32,819 nt of DNA from assembly GCA_027485915.1 (NCBI GenBank), contig JAIXQA010000054.1:1-32819 (forward strand). The letters run 5' to 3'. The notes beneath the pieces were generated by a model. It saw nothing but the letters and a program-made list of their open reading frames with translations, ran no database searches and was not told the DNA's origin. Shown here piece by piece: positions 10,143-16,710 of this stretch (position 1 is the stretch's first letter; each line of letters begins with the position of its first letter). Both the position numbers and the translations under genes were made by a program. The DNA is from Alphaproteobacteria bacterium (GTDB taxonomy: Bacteria > Pseudomonadota > Alphaproteobacteria > Caulobacterales > Aquidulcibacteraceae).

Positions 10143-10714
10143 CCAAGAAACGACCAAGAAAAGCTGTTCTGTTGGGTATAGTGCCGTTCACGGCATTCTC
10201 ATTGGTGTATTTGTTGCCCTATGTCTCACCAACCTTATCTTTTCAGCGTTTAACTTGGTTTTCCCCCACTGATAAGTTGGAGGCCCTGCCGCAAGTTTTA
10301 AACGCACAAGATGGTACAACCTATTCCGCTTTTATGACTAACCGCATTGGTGCTGCGGCTGGCAGCACATTGCTGATAAAGGCCTGTAAGCAGGGAACTT
10401 GCTACAAGGCCTTAGAAATGGACGGTGATATTGGACCACAAATGTGCCTCGTAAATGGCGACCATCTGCTTGTCACAACTCAAGTGAGCAAATTACGAAT
10501 CTTGTTCCCGTTTGTATCAAAACGCAGAACGACACCGATGAAGGCGAAATTGGTGTCGACTTGGGGGATTTTTGCGCCGCCCATTTTTGTCGCTACTTTA
10601 CCACAAAAGAAAACCTCCGCAGGGCCAGCACCTCAAATTGGGCCCAAGTCCTTAGGCGAAAACGGATTTGCAGAGCCATCAAAGCCAAATATCTGCGGAG
10701 CTAGCGCCCCGTAA
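10136..10714 (+). CDS. Unknown membrane-anchored protein, probably frameshifted
   Basis: As read, 192 residues: a basic start (LTKKRPRK), one membrane segment at about 9-30, then a region with two close cysteines (CKQGTC) and DGDIGPQMCLVNGD, probably outside the cytoplasm. After about residue 118 (near 10490) this frame becomes Pro/Lys-rich and unconvincing. The frame one base back (10444-10704) reads naturally as SEQITNLVPVCIKTQ, then an acidic stretch, then FCRYFTTKENLRR. A one-base deletion at about 10480-10495 would explain this, giving an original protein of about 190 residues. No known family was recognised. The DNA is less GC-rich than its neighbours. It belongs to the ~1 kb insert between the duplicated junctions. 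Confidence 0.5.
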   Translation: MLTKKRPRKAVLLGIVPFTAFSLVYLLPYVSPTLSFQRLTWFSPTDKLEALPQVLNAQDGTTYSAFMTNRIGAAAGSTLLIKACKQGTCYKALEMDGDIGPQMCLVNGDHLLVTTQVSKLRILFPFVSKRRTTPMKAKLVSTWGIFAPPIFVATLPQKKTSAGPAPQIGPKSLGENGFAEPSKPNICGASAP

Positions 10715-10821
10715 AACAAGCCACGATCTTATGGCTGTCCAAGTCACAACACTAGGAAAAATCGCCAAATGCGCCACATGGACCGGGCTGGCCTTCTAAG
10801 CTGCCGCTAGGTTCGAGGGCG

Positions 10822-10873
10822 CTATGAAATGCGCTCCCGCGACTATTTGGCCGCCGAGCGGGGCGGGGATTGA
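10822..10873 (+). pseudogene. Orphan 3' fragment of zapE
   Basis: Encodes YEMRSRDYLAAERGGD and a stop, matching the last residues of ZapE except Asp for Glu. It has no upstream gene body, and the sequence before it is unrelated. It is a remnant of the junction duplication. Confidence 0.75.
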
Positions 10874-10981
10874 GGGGTTCTAGCCCACCACCCGCATCGT
10901 CAAATTAATCCGTCCACCGCCCGGCACCAAGGTGGAGGAGCCTGACAGGACGCGGTCGATGCCGTGATAGACATGCCGTGC
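10822..10981. repeat. Direct repeat copy B (zapE end plus alkB end)
   Basis: Second copy of the ~160-base junction. Here the alkB half is part of the intact gene and the zapE half is the orphan. Of the mismatches that fall in codons, most are third-position synonymous changes in zapE or alkB. Confidence 0.85.
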
Positions 10982-11476
10982 GGGTCCACCCAGCACCACG
11001 ACGTCGCCGGAACTGAGCTTTAGGGACGTTGTCGGGCCCCCGCGTGTTGCCCCACCGAGGCGGAAGATTGCGCTATCGCCTAAAGAAATAGACACGACCG
11101 GGGCGTCGCGGTCGCGCTCATCAGCATCCACATGCAAGCCCATTTTGGCCCCGTCGCGATAGAGATTGACGAGGCAGGCCTGTGGCGGAAGCGGGTAATG
11201 GGCGACGGCCTGCCAGAGGTCGAGCAGGGCTTGGGGTATGGCGGGCCAAGCTTGTCCGGTGACGGGGTGGGTCGCCTGATAGCGATAGCCGCCATCTTTG
11301 TCTGACACCCAACCAAGTGGCCCCAAATTCGTCATCTCGACACTAAAGGGCTTGCCAGTTTTGGGCATGGTCGGGCGGAAGAAGGGTGCGGCCTTAATCA
11401 AGGGCGCCAAATTCGCCAGCAGCGCCTCTTGCGCGGGCCGATCGAGATAGGCGGGATGGAAAGACAGGCCATTCAT
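10880..11476 (-). CDS. alkB: AlkB-type Fe(II)/2-oxoglutarate DNA/RNA demethylase
   Basis: Oxidatively removes methyl lesions such as 1-methyladenine and 3-methylcytosine from nucleic acids. The 198-residue length is normal for the family. Iron ligands are His115 and Asp117 in LHVDADE and His171 in HVYHGID. The 2-oxoglutarate-binding arginines are Arg189 and Arg195 in GRINLTMR. The substrate-lid region is FFRPTMPKTGKPFSVEMTNLG (part). It is divergent from the PIN-domain pair, with an 89-base gap. Its last ~33 codons are duplicated at 9732-9833. No LexA box is seen upstream and no ada gene is nearby. The ribosome site is weak. Confidence 0.93.
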   Translation of the reverse strand: MNGLSFHPAYLDRPAQEALLANLAPLIKAAPFFRPTMPKTGKPFSVEMTNLGPLGWVSDKDGGYRYQATHPVTGQAWPAIPQALLDLWQAVAHYPLPPQACLVNLYRDGAKMGLHVDADERDRDAPVVSISLGDSAIFRLGGATRGGPTTSLKLSSGDVVVLGGPARHVYHGIDRVLSGSSTLVPGGGRINLTMRVVG

Positions 11477-11491
11477 GCGATCAGATCAACC

Positions 11492-11520
11492 TTGAAGATT
11501 CTAACAGTTAGGTCTACTTT
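11492..11520 (+). promoter_or_regulatory. Promoter of the PIN-domain pair
   Basis: TTGAAG (11492-11497), 17 bases, then TACTTT (11515-11520). The predicted start is near 11527, about 40 bases before the ATG at 11566. Confidence 0.45.
11501..11511. promoter_or_regulatory. Palindrome between -35 and -10 (likely operator)
   Basis: CTAAC-A-GTTAG is a perfect inverted repeat inside the promoter spacer. A third GTTAG half-site lies at 11530-11534, just after the predicted start. This placement suits autorepression of a toxin-antitoxin-like unit. Confidence 0.45.
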
Positions 11521-11565
11521 AAGCGCGAAGTTAGTAAGACGGGCCCATATTGGAAAGTTTTACAC

Positions 11566-11838
11566 ATGAACGCCATCGATGCTGTCGCGAAGGCAAAAGA
11601 ATTAGCGATCCTTGTCTTTGGCGAAGACGCTGGGTCGCCACCTAGGCTGGAGGCTGTCGCCCCCGTTTCTGCCTCGATCTGGGATGTAACCCTTTCCTTC
11701 AAGCGCGTCGCGCCTTTAGCTTCCGGCGGTTTGGCGCTCAATATGTCCCCGCATCTGGTGAACTATCAAAAATTACTGCGGGTTGACCTAGAAACTGGCG
11801 AACTCATCTTCGTGAAAGACGCGGAATCCGTGGCATGA
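11566..11838 (+). CDS. Unknown 90-aa protein, possible antitoxin of the PIN pair
   Basis: The predicted structure is one N-terminal helix (about 3-19) followed by three strands: RLEAVAP, WDVTLSFKRV and YQKLLRVDLETGELIFVKDA. This alpha-beta-beta-beta order and the D-x-x-TGE turn resemble the PepSY fold, but without a signal peptide, so it is probably cytoplasmic. It is not a recognised DNA-binding antitoxin (no visible ribbon-helix-helix, AbrB or HTH motif). Its TGA overlaps the ATG of the PIN-domain gene by four bases, so the two are almost certainly co-translated. An antitoxin or partner role is inferred from this arrangement only. Confidence 0.75.
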   Translation: MNAIDAVAKAKELAILVFGEDAGSPPRLEAVAPVSASIWDVTLSFKRVAPLASGGLALNMSPHLVNYQKLLRVDLETGELIFVKDAESVA

Positions 11839-12296
11839 CCTCCTTGGCACTCGACACCAATTTAATGGTGTTCTTGTGCCTCGCATTGGCGGATAAGCGA
11901 CATATCGGTCGGCACAAGCGGATATCAAATTACACTGTCCAAGACTTTCGATCCTTGGTGGGCATAATCAGTCAAGCCGATGAATTGGTTTCCACGCCTT
12001 ATTCTTTGTCGGAAGTATCCAATCTTTTAAACGTCTCCCTCAAGCGCAAAATCGATCTCACCATCTTGCGGAGTTTTGCCGCTCTCATTGCGGATACACA
12101 CGAAGTTGGGGTCCGTGCGTCTCATTGCGCCAATTCGCCAGAGTTTTCGGTTTTTGGCCTAACAGATGTGGCTTGGCTCTATCACCTAGACCCAAAGACG
12201 GTTTTGGTGAGCACGGATGAAATGCTGATTAATTATGCGCGGTCCATGGGGCGAAACGCAGATTGGTTTCGTCCCTCAAATCAAGCGCGACGATGA
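11835..12296 (+). CDS. PIN-domain ribonuclease-like protein, possible toxin
   Basis: A 153-residue protein with the PIN-fold acidic set: Asp7 in LALDTNL at the first strand, Glu60 in SLSEVSNLL, Asp111 in FGLTDVAWL and Asp128 in VSTDEML. PIN proteins are Mg2+-dependent RNases, often the toxin in VapBC-type modules that cut tRNA or rRNA. Differences from classical VapC are the unusual small upstream partner and a somewhat longer length. It starts inside the stop of the 90-aa gene (ATGA). Toxicity and target are inferred. About 200 bases separate it from dnaK. Confidence 0.75.
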   Translation: MTSLALDTNLMVFLCLALADKRHIGRHKRISNYTVQDFRSLVGIISQADELVSTPYSLSEVSNLLNVSLKRKIDLTILRSFAALIADTHEVGVRASHCANSPEFSVFGLTDVAWLYHLDPKTVLVSTDEMLINYARSMGRNADWFRPSNQARR

Positions 12297-12355
12297 TTTC
12301 GTTCGATTCACTGCATCCCAGTTTGTCGCCACCGCAGCACAAATCACAGACATAC

Positions 12356-12383
12356 CTTGCGGTCCAAGACTGCGACACCATAT
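12356..12383 (+). promoter_or_regulatory. Sigma-32 (RpoH)-type heat-shock promoter of dnaK
   Basis: CTTGCGG (12356-12362), 13 bases, then CACCATAT (12376-12383). This is close to the CTTGAAA-N13-CCCCATNT consensus. The start would be near 12390, leaving a leader of about 105 bases. Confidence 0.5.
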
Positions 12384-12496
12384 GAGCCTCAGCGCCCCTC
12401 ACGGGCATTTTACTGGCAAATCAACATAGCCGTTCTTTTGGGCTTCCGCATGGGGGACAAAAAGATCGGTGTCCGCTTTTAAGGGACTTGAAGAAC

Positions 12497-14395
12497 ATGA
12501 GCAAAGTCATCGGTATCGACCTCGGGACGACGAATTCCTGCGTAGCCATCATGGACGGCAAATCGGCCAAAGTGATTGAAAACTCTGAAGGTGCGCGCAC
12601 CACGCCGTCGGTCGTCGCCTTTGCTGCAGATGGGGAGCGCCTGATCGGCCAACCGGCTCGCCGTCAAGCTGTTACCAACCCAGAGCAAACCTTCTTCGCC
12701 ATCAAGCGCCTTGTCGGCCGCACGTTTGACGATCCGATGGTCAAGAAGGACATCAATCTGGTTCCTTACAAAATCACCAAGGGCCCCAGCGGCGACGCCT
12801 ATGTGACTGGCCGCGACAAGGATTATAGCCCTTCTGAAATCTCGGCCATGATCCTGACCAAGATGAAGGAAACGGCAGAAGCCTATTTGGGCGAAACCGT
12901 GACGCAAGCCGTTATCACCGTGCCTGCTTATTTCAATGACGCCCAGCGCCAAGCCACAAAGGATGCCGGTAAGATTGCCGGTCTTGAAGTGCTGCGCATC
13001 ATCAACGAGCCAACGGCTGCGGCTTTGGCTTACGGCATGGATAAGGGCGGCAACCGCACCATCGCCGTCTATGACTTGGGTGGTGGTACGTTCGACGTGT
13101 CCGTCTTGGAAATTGGCGACGGCGTGTTTGAAGTGCGCTCCACCAATGGCGACACCTTCCTCGGCGGGGAAGATTTCGACATGCGCATCGTCGACTATCT
13201 GGCTGATGAGTTCAAAAAAGAAAAAGGCGTCGACCTGCGCAATGATAAATTGGCGCTGCAACGTCTGAAGGAAGAAGCCGAAAAGGCAAAGAAAGAGCTG
13301 TCGACCACGGCTCAATATGAAGTAAACCTGCCGTTCATCACCATGGACGCAACCGGCCCACTTCATTTGAACCTGAAGCTGACCCGCTCGAAGCTGGAAG
13401 CCTTGGTCGATGATCTGGTTTCGCGCACGATTGATCCTTGTAAAGCCGCGTTGAAAGATGCTGGCCTGACGGCGGCAGATATTGACGAAGTCGTGCTGGT
13501 CGGCGGCATGACCCGCATGCCAAAGGTACAAGAAGCCGTGAAGCAATTCTTCGGCAAAGAGCCACACAAGGGTGTGAACCCTGACGAAGTGGTGGCTTTG
13601 GGTGCGGCGATCCAAGCAGGCGTGTTGCAAGGCGACGTCAAAGACGTGCTGTTGTTGGACGTGACTCCCTTGTCTTTGGGCATCGAAACCAAGGGCGGCA
13701 TCTTCACCCGCTTGATCGAGCGCAACACCACCATCCCAACCAAGAAGAGCCAAGTCTTCTCGACCGCGGATGACAATCAGTCTGCTGTTACCATCCGCGT
13801 GTTCCAAGGCGAGCGCGATATGGCCGCGGACAATAAGTCTCTCGGCCAGTTCGACCTCGTCGGCATCCCACCTGCACCCAGCGGCGTGCCACAGATTGAA
13901 GTGACCTTCGACATTGACGCCAACGGCATTGTGTCCGTCTCGGCCAAGGACAAGGCGACCAATAAAGAACAATCGATCCGCATTCAGGCCAATGGCGGTC
14001 TATCGGATGCCGATATCGAGCAAATGATCAAAGACGCAGAGGCTAATGCCGACGCCGACAAGAAGAAGCGCGACTTGGTGGAAGCCAAGAATGGCGCTGA
14101 AAGCTCGGTCCATATGGTTGAAAAGCAATTGAGCGAATTCGGCACCAAGCTGGAAGTCGCCGATCGCGAAGCCATTGAAGCAGCTGTCGCCGCGACCAAG
14201 GAAGCGGCTTTGGGTGAAGATGTCGAAGACATCCAAGCCAAGACCCAAGCTTTGATGCAGGCCGCCATGAAGATTGGCGAAGCCATGTATGCCGAGCAAC
14301 AGGCCAACGCGGCCGAAGCCGATGCGAAAAAAGATGCGGGCGATGACGGTGTTGTCGACGCAGACTTCGAAGACGTCACCGACGACAAGAAGTAA
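12497..14395 (+). CDS. dnaK: Chaperone DnaK (Hsp70)
   Basis: ATP-driven Hsp70 chaperone that folds and disaggregates cytosolic proteins with DnaJ and GrpE and, in proteobacteria, controls RpoH. ATG 12497 gives 632 residues. The in-frame TTG at 12488 is less likely, because the family begins [14 protein letters not shown]. The ATPase domain has the phosphate loop [31 protein letters not shown] and [10 protein letters not shown]. The linker region is [15 protein letters not shown], followed by the beta substrate domain and a helical lid. The tail is acidic ([14 protein letters not shown]), as in the family. A sigma-32-like promoter lies upstream and a hairpin follows before dnaJ. Confidence 0.98.
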   Translation: MSKVIGIDLGTTNSCVAIMDGKSAKVIENSEGARTTPSVVAFAADGERLIGQPARRQAVTNPEQTFFAIKRLVGRTFDDPMVKKDINLVPYKITKGPSGDAYVTGRDKDYSPSEISAMILTKMKETAEAYLGETVTQAVITVPAYFNDAQRQATKDAGKIAGLEVLRIINEPTAAALAYGMDKGGNRTIAVYDLGGGTFDVSVLEIGDGVFEVRSTNGDTFLGGEDFDMRIVDYLADEFKKEKGVDLRNDKLALQRLKEEAEKAKKELSTTAQYEVNLPFITMDATGPLHLNLKLTRSKLEALVDDLVSRTIDPCKAALKDAGLTAADIDEVVLVGGMTRMPKVQEAVKQFFGKEPHKGVNPDEVVALGAAIQAGVLQGDVKDVLLLDVTPLSLGIETKGGIFTRLIERNTTIPTKKSQVFSTADDNQSAVTIRVFQGERDMAADNKSLGQFDLVGIPPAPSGVPQIEVTFDIDANGIVSVSAKDKATNKEQSIRIQANGGLSDADIEQMIKDAEANADADKKKRDLVEAKNGAESSVHMVEKQLSEFGTKLEVADREAIEAAVAATKEAALGEDVEDIQAKTQALMQAAMKIGEAMYAEQQANAAEADAKKDAGDDGVVDADFEDVTDDKK

Positions 14396-14405
14396 TCGAA
14401 ACAAT

Positions 14406-14443
14406 CCCCTTGCGCATGGGCCACCAGGTTCGTGCGCAAGGGG
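14406..14443 (+). terminator. Hairpin between dnaK and dnaJ (attenuator or processing stem)
   Basis: CCCCTTGCGCA (14406-14416) and TGCGCAAGGGG (14433-14443) form a perfect 11-bp stem with a 16-base loop. No T-run follows, so full termination is unlikely. It may stabilise dnaK mRNA or lower dnaJ expression. Confidence 0.55.
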
Positions 14444-14586
14444 GTAAGCTTCGGGCCTTGGTTGACGGACGTGCCGCCTCTCCCGCCTTCAAGCCAAGCC
14501 CCATGTGTTTGCTGACGCACGTGATCCACACGCCCAGCGACACAGAGCGATTTTAGCCACCAAACCTGCTCTAATTCGGGGATCCT

Positions 14587-15729
14587 ATGAGCGACGATTA
14601 TTATGATCTTCTGGGCGTGGCCCGTGATGCGGACGAGGCCGCGCTGAAAAGCGCCTACCGCAAGAAGGCCATGCAATGGCACCCCGACAAAAACCCCGGC
14701 AATGCCGAGGCTGAGGCAAAATTCAAAGACATTAACGAGGCTTATGCCGCCCTGTCGGACCCGCAAAAGCGCGCGGTCTATGATCGCTATGGCAAGGCGG
14801 GCCTCAATGGTGGCATGGGCGGCGGTGGTGGCGGCGGCTTCCAAGGTGATGCTGGCGACATTTTCGAATCCGTGTTTGGCGACATTTTTGGGGAAGTCTT
14901 TGGCGGCCGGCGTACGCAACAACGCGCGGGCCCAGCGCGTGGCGCGGACTTGCGCTATGACTTTGAAATCACATTGGAAGAAGCCTTCCGCGGTAAGGAT
15001 GCCGAACTTAATATCCCGACGAACCAAGTCTGCGATGTTTGCGATGGTTCTGGCGCTGAACCTGGTACCCGGCCAGAAGTTTGCCCAACCTGTAGCGGCA
15101 CCGGCCAAGTGCGTGCCCAGCAGGGCTTCTTCATGATGCAACGGACCTGCCCCACCTGTCATGGGCGCGGCACGATTATCAAAAAGCCGTGCAAATCCTG
15201 CCACGGCCACGGCACTAAGCAAGTGGAACGTACCTTGTCGGTCGCGATCCCCGCAGGCGTTGAAGATGGCACGCGCGTCCGCTTGACGGGTGAAGGCGAA
15301 TTGGGTGCGCGCGGCGGCCCACGCGGCGACCTGTATGTGTTCTTATCGGTTAAAAAACATGAGTTGTTTGAGCGCGACGGCCCAAGCCTTTATTGCCGCA
15401 TCCCCGTCACCATGACGACGGCGGCTTTGGGCGGCAAAATCGAAGTCCCCACGATTGATGGCGGTAAGGCCGAACTGGATATCCCAGAAGGCAGCCAAAC
15501 CGGGCGGCGCATCCGCCTGCGCCATCATGGCATGACAACGCTGAAATCAGCCCTGCGCGGCGACATGCATGTCGAACTCTTCGTCGAAACCCCGCGCAGT
15601 CTAACTCCGCGTCAAAAAGAGCTGTTGCGCGAATTTGCTGGCCAATGCGGCGAAAAAAGCCATCCAGAGCACACAGGCTTTTTCGATAAAGCCAAGGGCT
15701 TTTGGGACAAAGTGACCGGGACGGAATAG
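14587..15729 (+). CDS. dnaJ: Chaperone DnaJ (Hsp40)
   Basis: Co-chaperone that delivers substrates to DnaK and stimulates its ATPase. It has 380 residues. The J domain (about 1-70) carries the HPD motif at 32-34. A Gly/Phe-rich linker at about 75-105 follows. The central zinc domain (about 150-215) has four CxxCxGxG repeats: [24 protein letters not shown] and CKSCHGHG. C-terminal beta domains and the dimer end follow. A GGGGA ribosome site lies shortly before ATG 14587. It is 191 bases downstream of dnaK; the pair is probably partly co-transcribed, with the intergenic hairpin tuning the ratio. Confidence 0.98.
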   Translation: MSDDYYDLLGVARDADEAALKSAYRKKAMQWHPDKNPGNAEAEAKFKDINEAYAALSDPQKRAVYDRYGKAGLNGGMGGGGGGGFQGDAGDIFESVFGDIFGEVFGGRRTQQRAGPARGADLRYDFEITLEEAFRGKDAELNIPTNQVCDVCDGSGAEPGTRPEVCPTCSGTGQVRAQQGFFMMQRTCPTCHGRGTIIKKPCKSCHGHGTKQVERTLSVAIPAGVEDGTRVRLTGEGELGARGGPRGDLYVFLSVKKHELFERDGPSLYCRIPVTMTTAALGGKIEVPTIDGGKAELDIPEGSQTGRRIRLRHHGMTTLKSALRGDMHVELFVETPRSLTPRQKELLREFAGQCGEKSHPEHTGFFDKAKGFWDKVTGTE

Positions 15730-15808
15730 CCCTGTAAAAAGCCTCTAAGGTTTAGGACGCGCTTTTGGTGCCCATTCTGGCACAAAACCGCTTTTCGATC
15801 ATGACCGG

Positions 15809-15890
15809 GCGTTTTGTCGCGTCAAGTCCAGCTTTCCTCTGAAAAGCTGCCGCGATGCGGCGCGAAGCGGACTTGACCCGTCAAAATCGC
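15809..15890. repeat. Cloverleaf-like inverted-repeat element
   Basis: The outer stem pairs 15809-15829 with 15869-15890, with core GTCAAGTCC/GGACTTGAC and a few mismatches or bulges further out. Inside it are two hairpins: AGCTTT/AAAGCT (15830-15835 with 15843-15848) and GCCGC-GAT-GCGGC (15849-15861). Together they make a three-way junction. It could be a dispersed palindromic intergenic element or a structured small RNA; copy number cannot be seen here. Confidence 0.6.
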
Positions 15891-16010
15891 CCACAAATAA
15901 TTACTTGAGGCCTTTGGGGTAGGCAAGGCCTGCACCAAAGCCGTCCCAGAAGAAAAATATCTTAGATAAAAAATATCGTGGGTAAGCACCCCTTCAGTAC
16001 CTTCGGGACA

Positions 16011-16032
16011 GCTTCCCCATGAATGGGGAAGC
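16011..16032. repeat. Perfect 10-bp hairpin
   Basis: GCTTCCCCAT and ATGGGGAAGC, two bases apart, form a perfect stem just past the end of the MaoC-like gene on the minus strand. No T-run follows in either direction. It may protect 3' ends or block readthrough between convergent genes. Confidence 0.55.
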
Positions 16033-16062
16033 GGCTGCTGTATTCGGCTTCCCCGCCCCCAA

Positions 16063-16524
16063 TCACCCAGCCGTCGGTGGCCGTTTAGACATCAGCGTCC
16101 GCGTCATGACGCTCATGACCAAGAGGCCGTCTTGGTCTTGCACTTCGTGGCTGGCGGTCAGCACGCCTTCGCGGTCATTGCGGTCTTCTGTCGCCAGAAA
16201 AGTCAGGCGTACCGACAATTCTTCCCCGGCATAGACCGCCTTATAATAGCGAAGCGCGTCTTGGCCCAAGCGCTGCAGCACAGGCCATTCGCGGGTTTCT
16301 TCCCACAGCATGCGCCGCCACAAGGCGTAGACGTGGCTTTCGGCCGCCCGCGGCCCCGCCCCTTCGCGGCCCTTCTCGCTGGTCTTCAACGGCAAATTAG
16401 GGGCAAAGCGCTCGTGAAACAGGGCGATATCCTCCGCGCTTACCAAAGCTGCACCGAAATCATAGGTCCGCCCGACAATGATATCTTCAAACCACCATCC
16501 CGGTTGTCTCGGCAAAATGCTCAC
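16063..16524 (-). CDS. MaoC-like hotdog-fold protein lacking the usual catalytic motif
   Basis: A 153-residue protein starting at GTG 16524, with AAAGGA seven bases upstream, which supports that start. Features of the MaoC/hydratase fold are the opening WWFEDIIVGRTYDFG, VSAEDIALFHERFAP, a central helix ending in ESHVYALWRRML, and the strand pair with GEELSVRLTFL and EVQDQDGLLVMS. The R-hydratase motif D-x-N-P-x-H is absent where expected (FAPNLPLKTS), so hydratase activity is doubtful. It may bind acyl-CoA or act differently. It is divergent from the DsbD-like gene. Family call fairly good, function unknown. Confidence 0.75.
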   Translation of the reverse strand: MSILPRQPGWWFEDIIVGRTYDFGAALVSAEDIALFHERFAPNLPLKTSEKGREGAGPRAAESHVYALWRRMLWEETREWPVLQRLGQDALRYYKAVYAGEELSVRLTFLATEDRNDREGVLTASHEVQDQDGLLVMSVMTRTLMSKRPPTAG

Positions 16525-16710
16525 GCAGAAGTCCTTTCCGTTTTCGGCCCCCCAAGAGGGTATTCGTCCGAAGCGATGACGGTGGGTTATTTCGCACGGA
16601 TTTTCCAGCCCTAGTTTCCATCATCACAGTGTTTTTCTGCGCGACCCAGACCCGCACCATTGGCCCGCCCCACGAAGGACGCTAAGTAACGCTGGAAAAG
16701 GACATTTGGT

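Larger units (their letters stand above)
15730..16062. other. Non-coding spacer between convergent dnaJ and the MaoC-like gene
   Basis: 333 bases without a credible gene. It contains several inverted repeats: a stem around 15760-15787 (TGCC/GGCA with flanking T and A runs) that may end dnaJ transcription, the cloverleaf element at 15809-15890, a GGC...TTTGG/CCAAAGCC stem near 15910-15945, and the perfect hairpin at 16011-16032. Such a density of palindromes suggests repeat elements or structured RNA. Confidence 0.6.

Noticed and set aside
9674-10981. Insertion sequence explaining the duplicated junction
   Set aside because: No transposase or terminal inverted repeats were found, and the repeats are too long and too divergent for target-site duplications.
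12479-13972. Long minus-strand ORF (497 codons) opposite dnaK
   Set aside because: Mirror of dnaK codon structure, with no family signature.
13984-15222. Long minus-strand ORF (412 codons) across the end of dnaK and the start of dnaJ
   Set aside because: It is antisense to two certain genes, its composition mirrors their codons, and it shows no motif.
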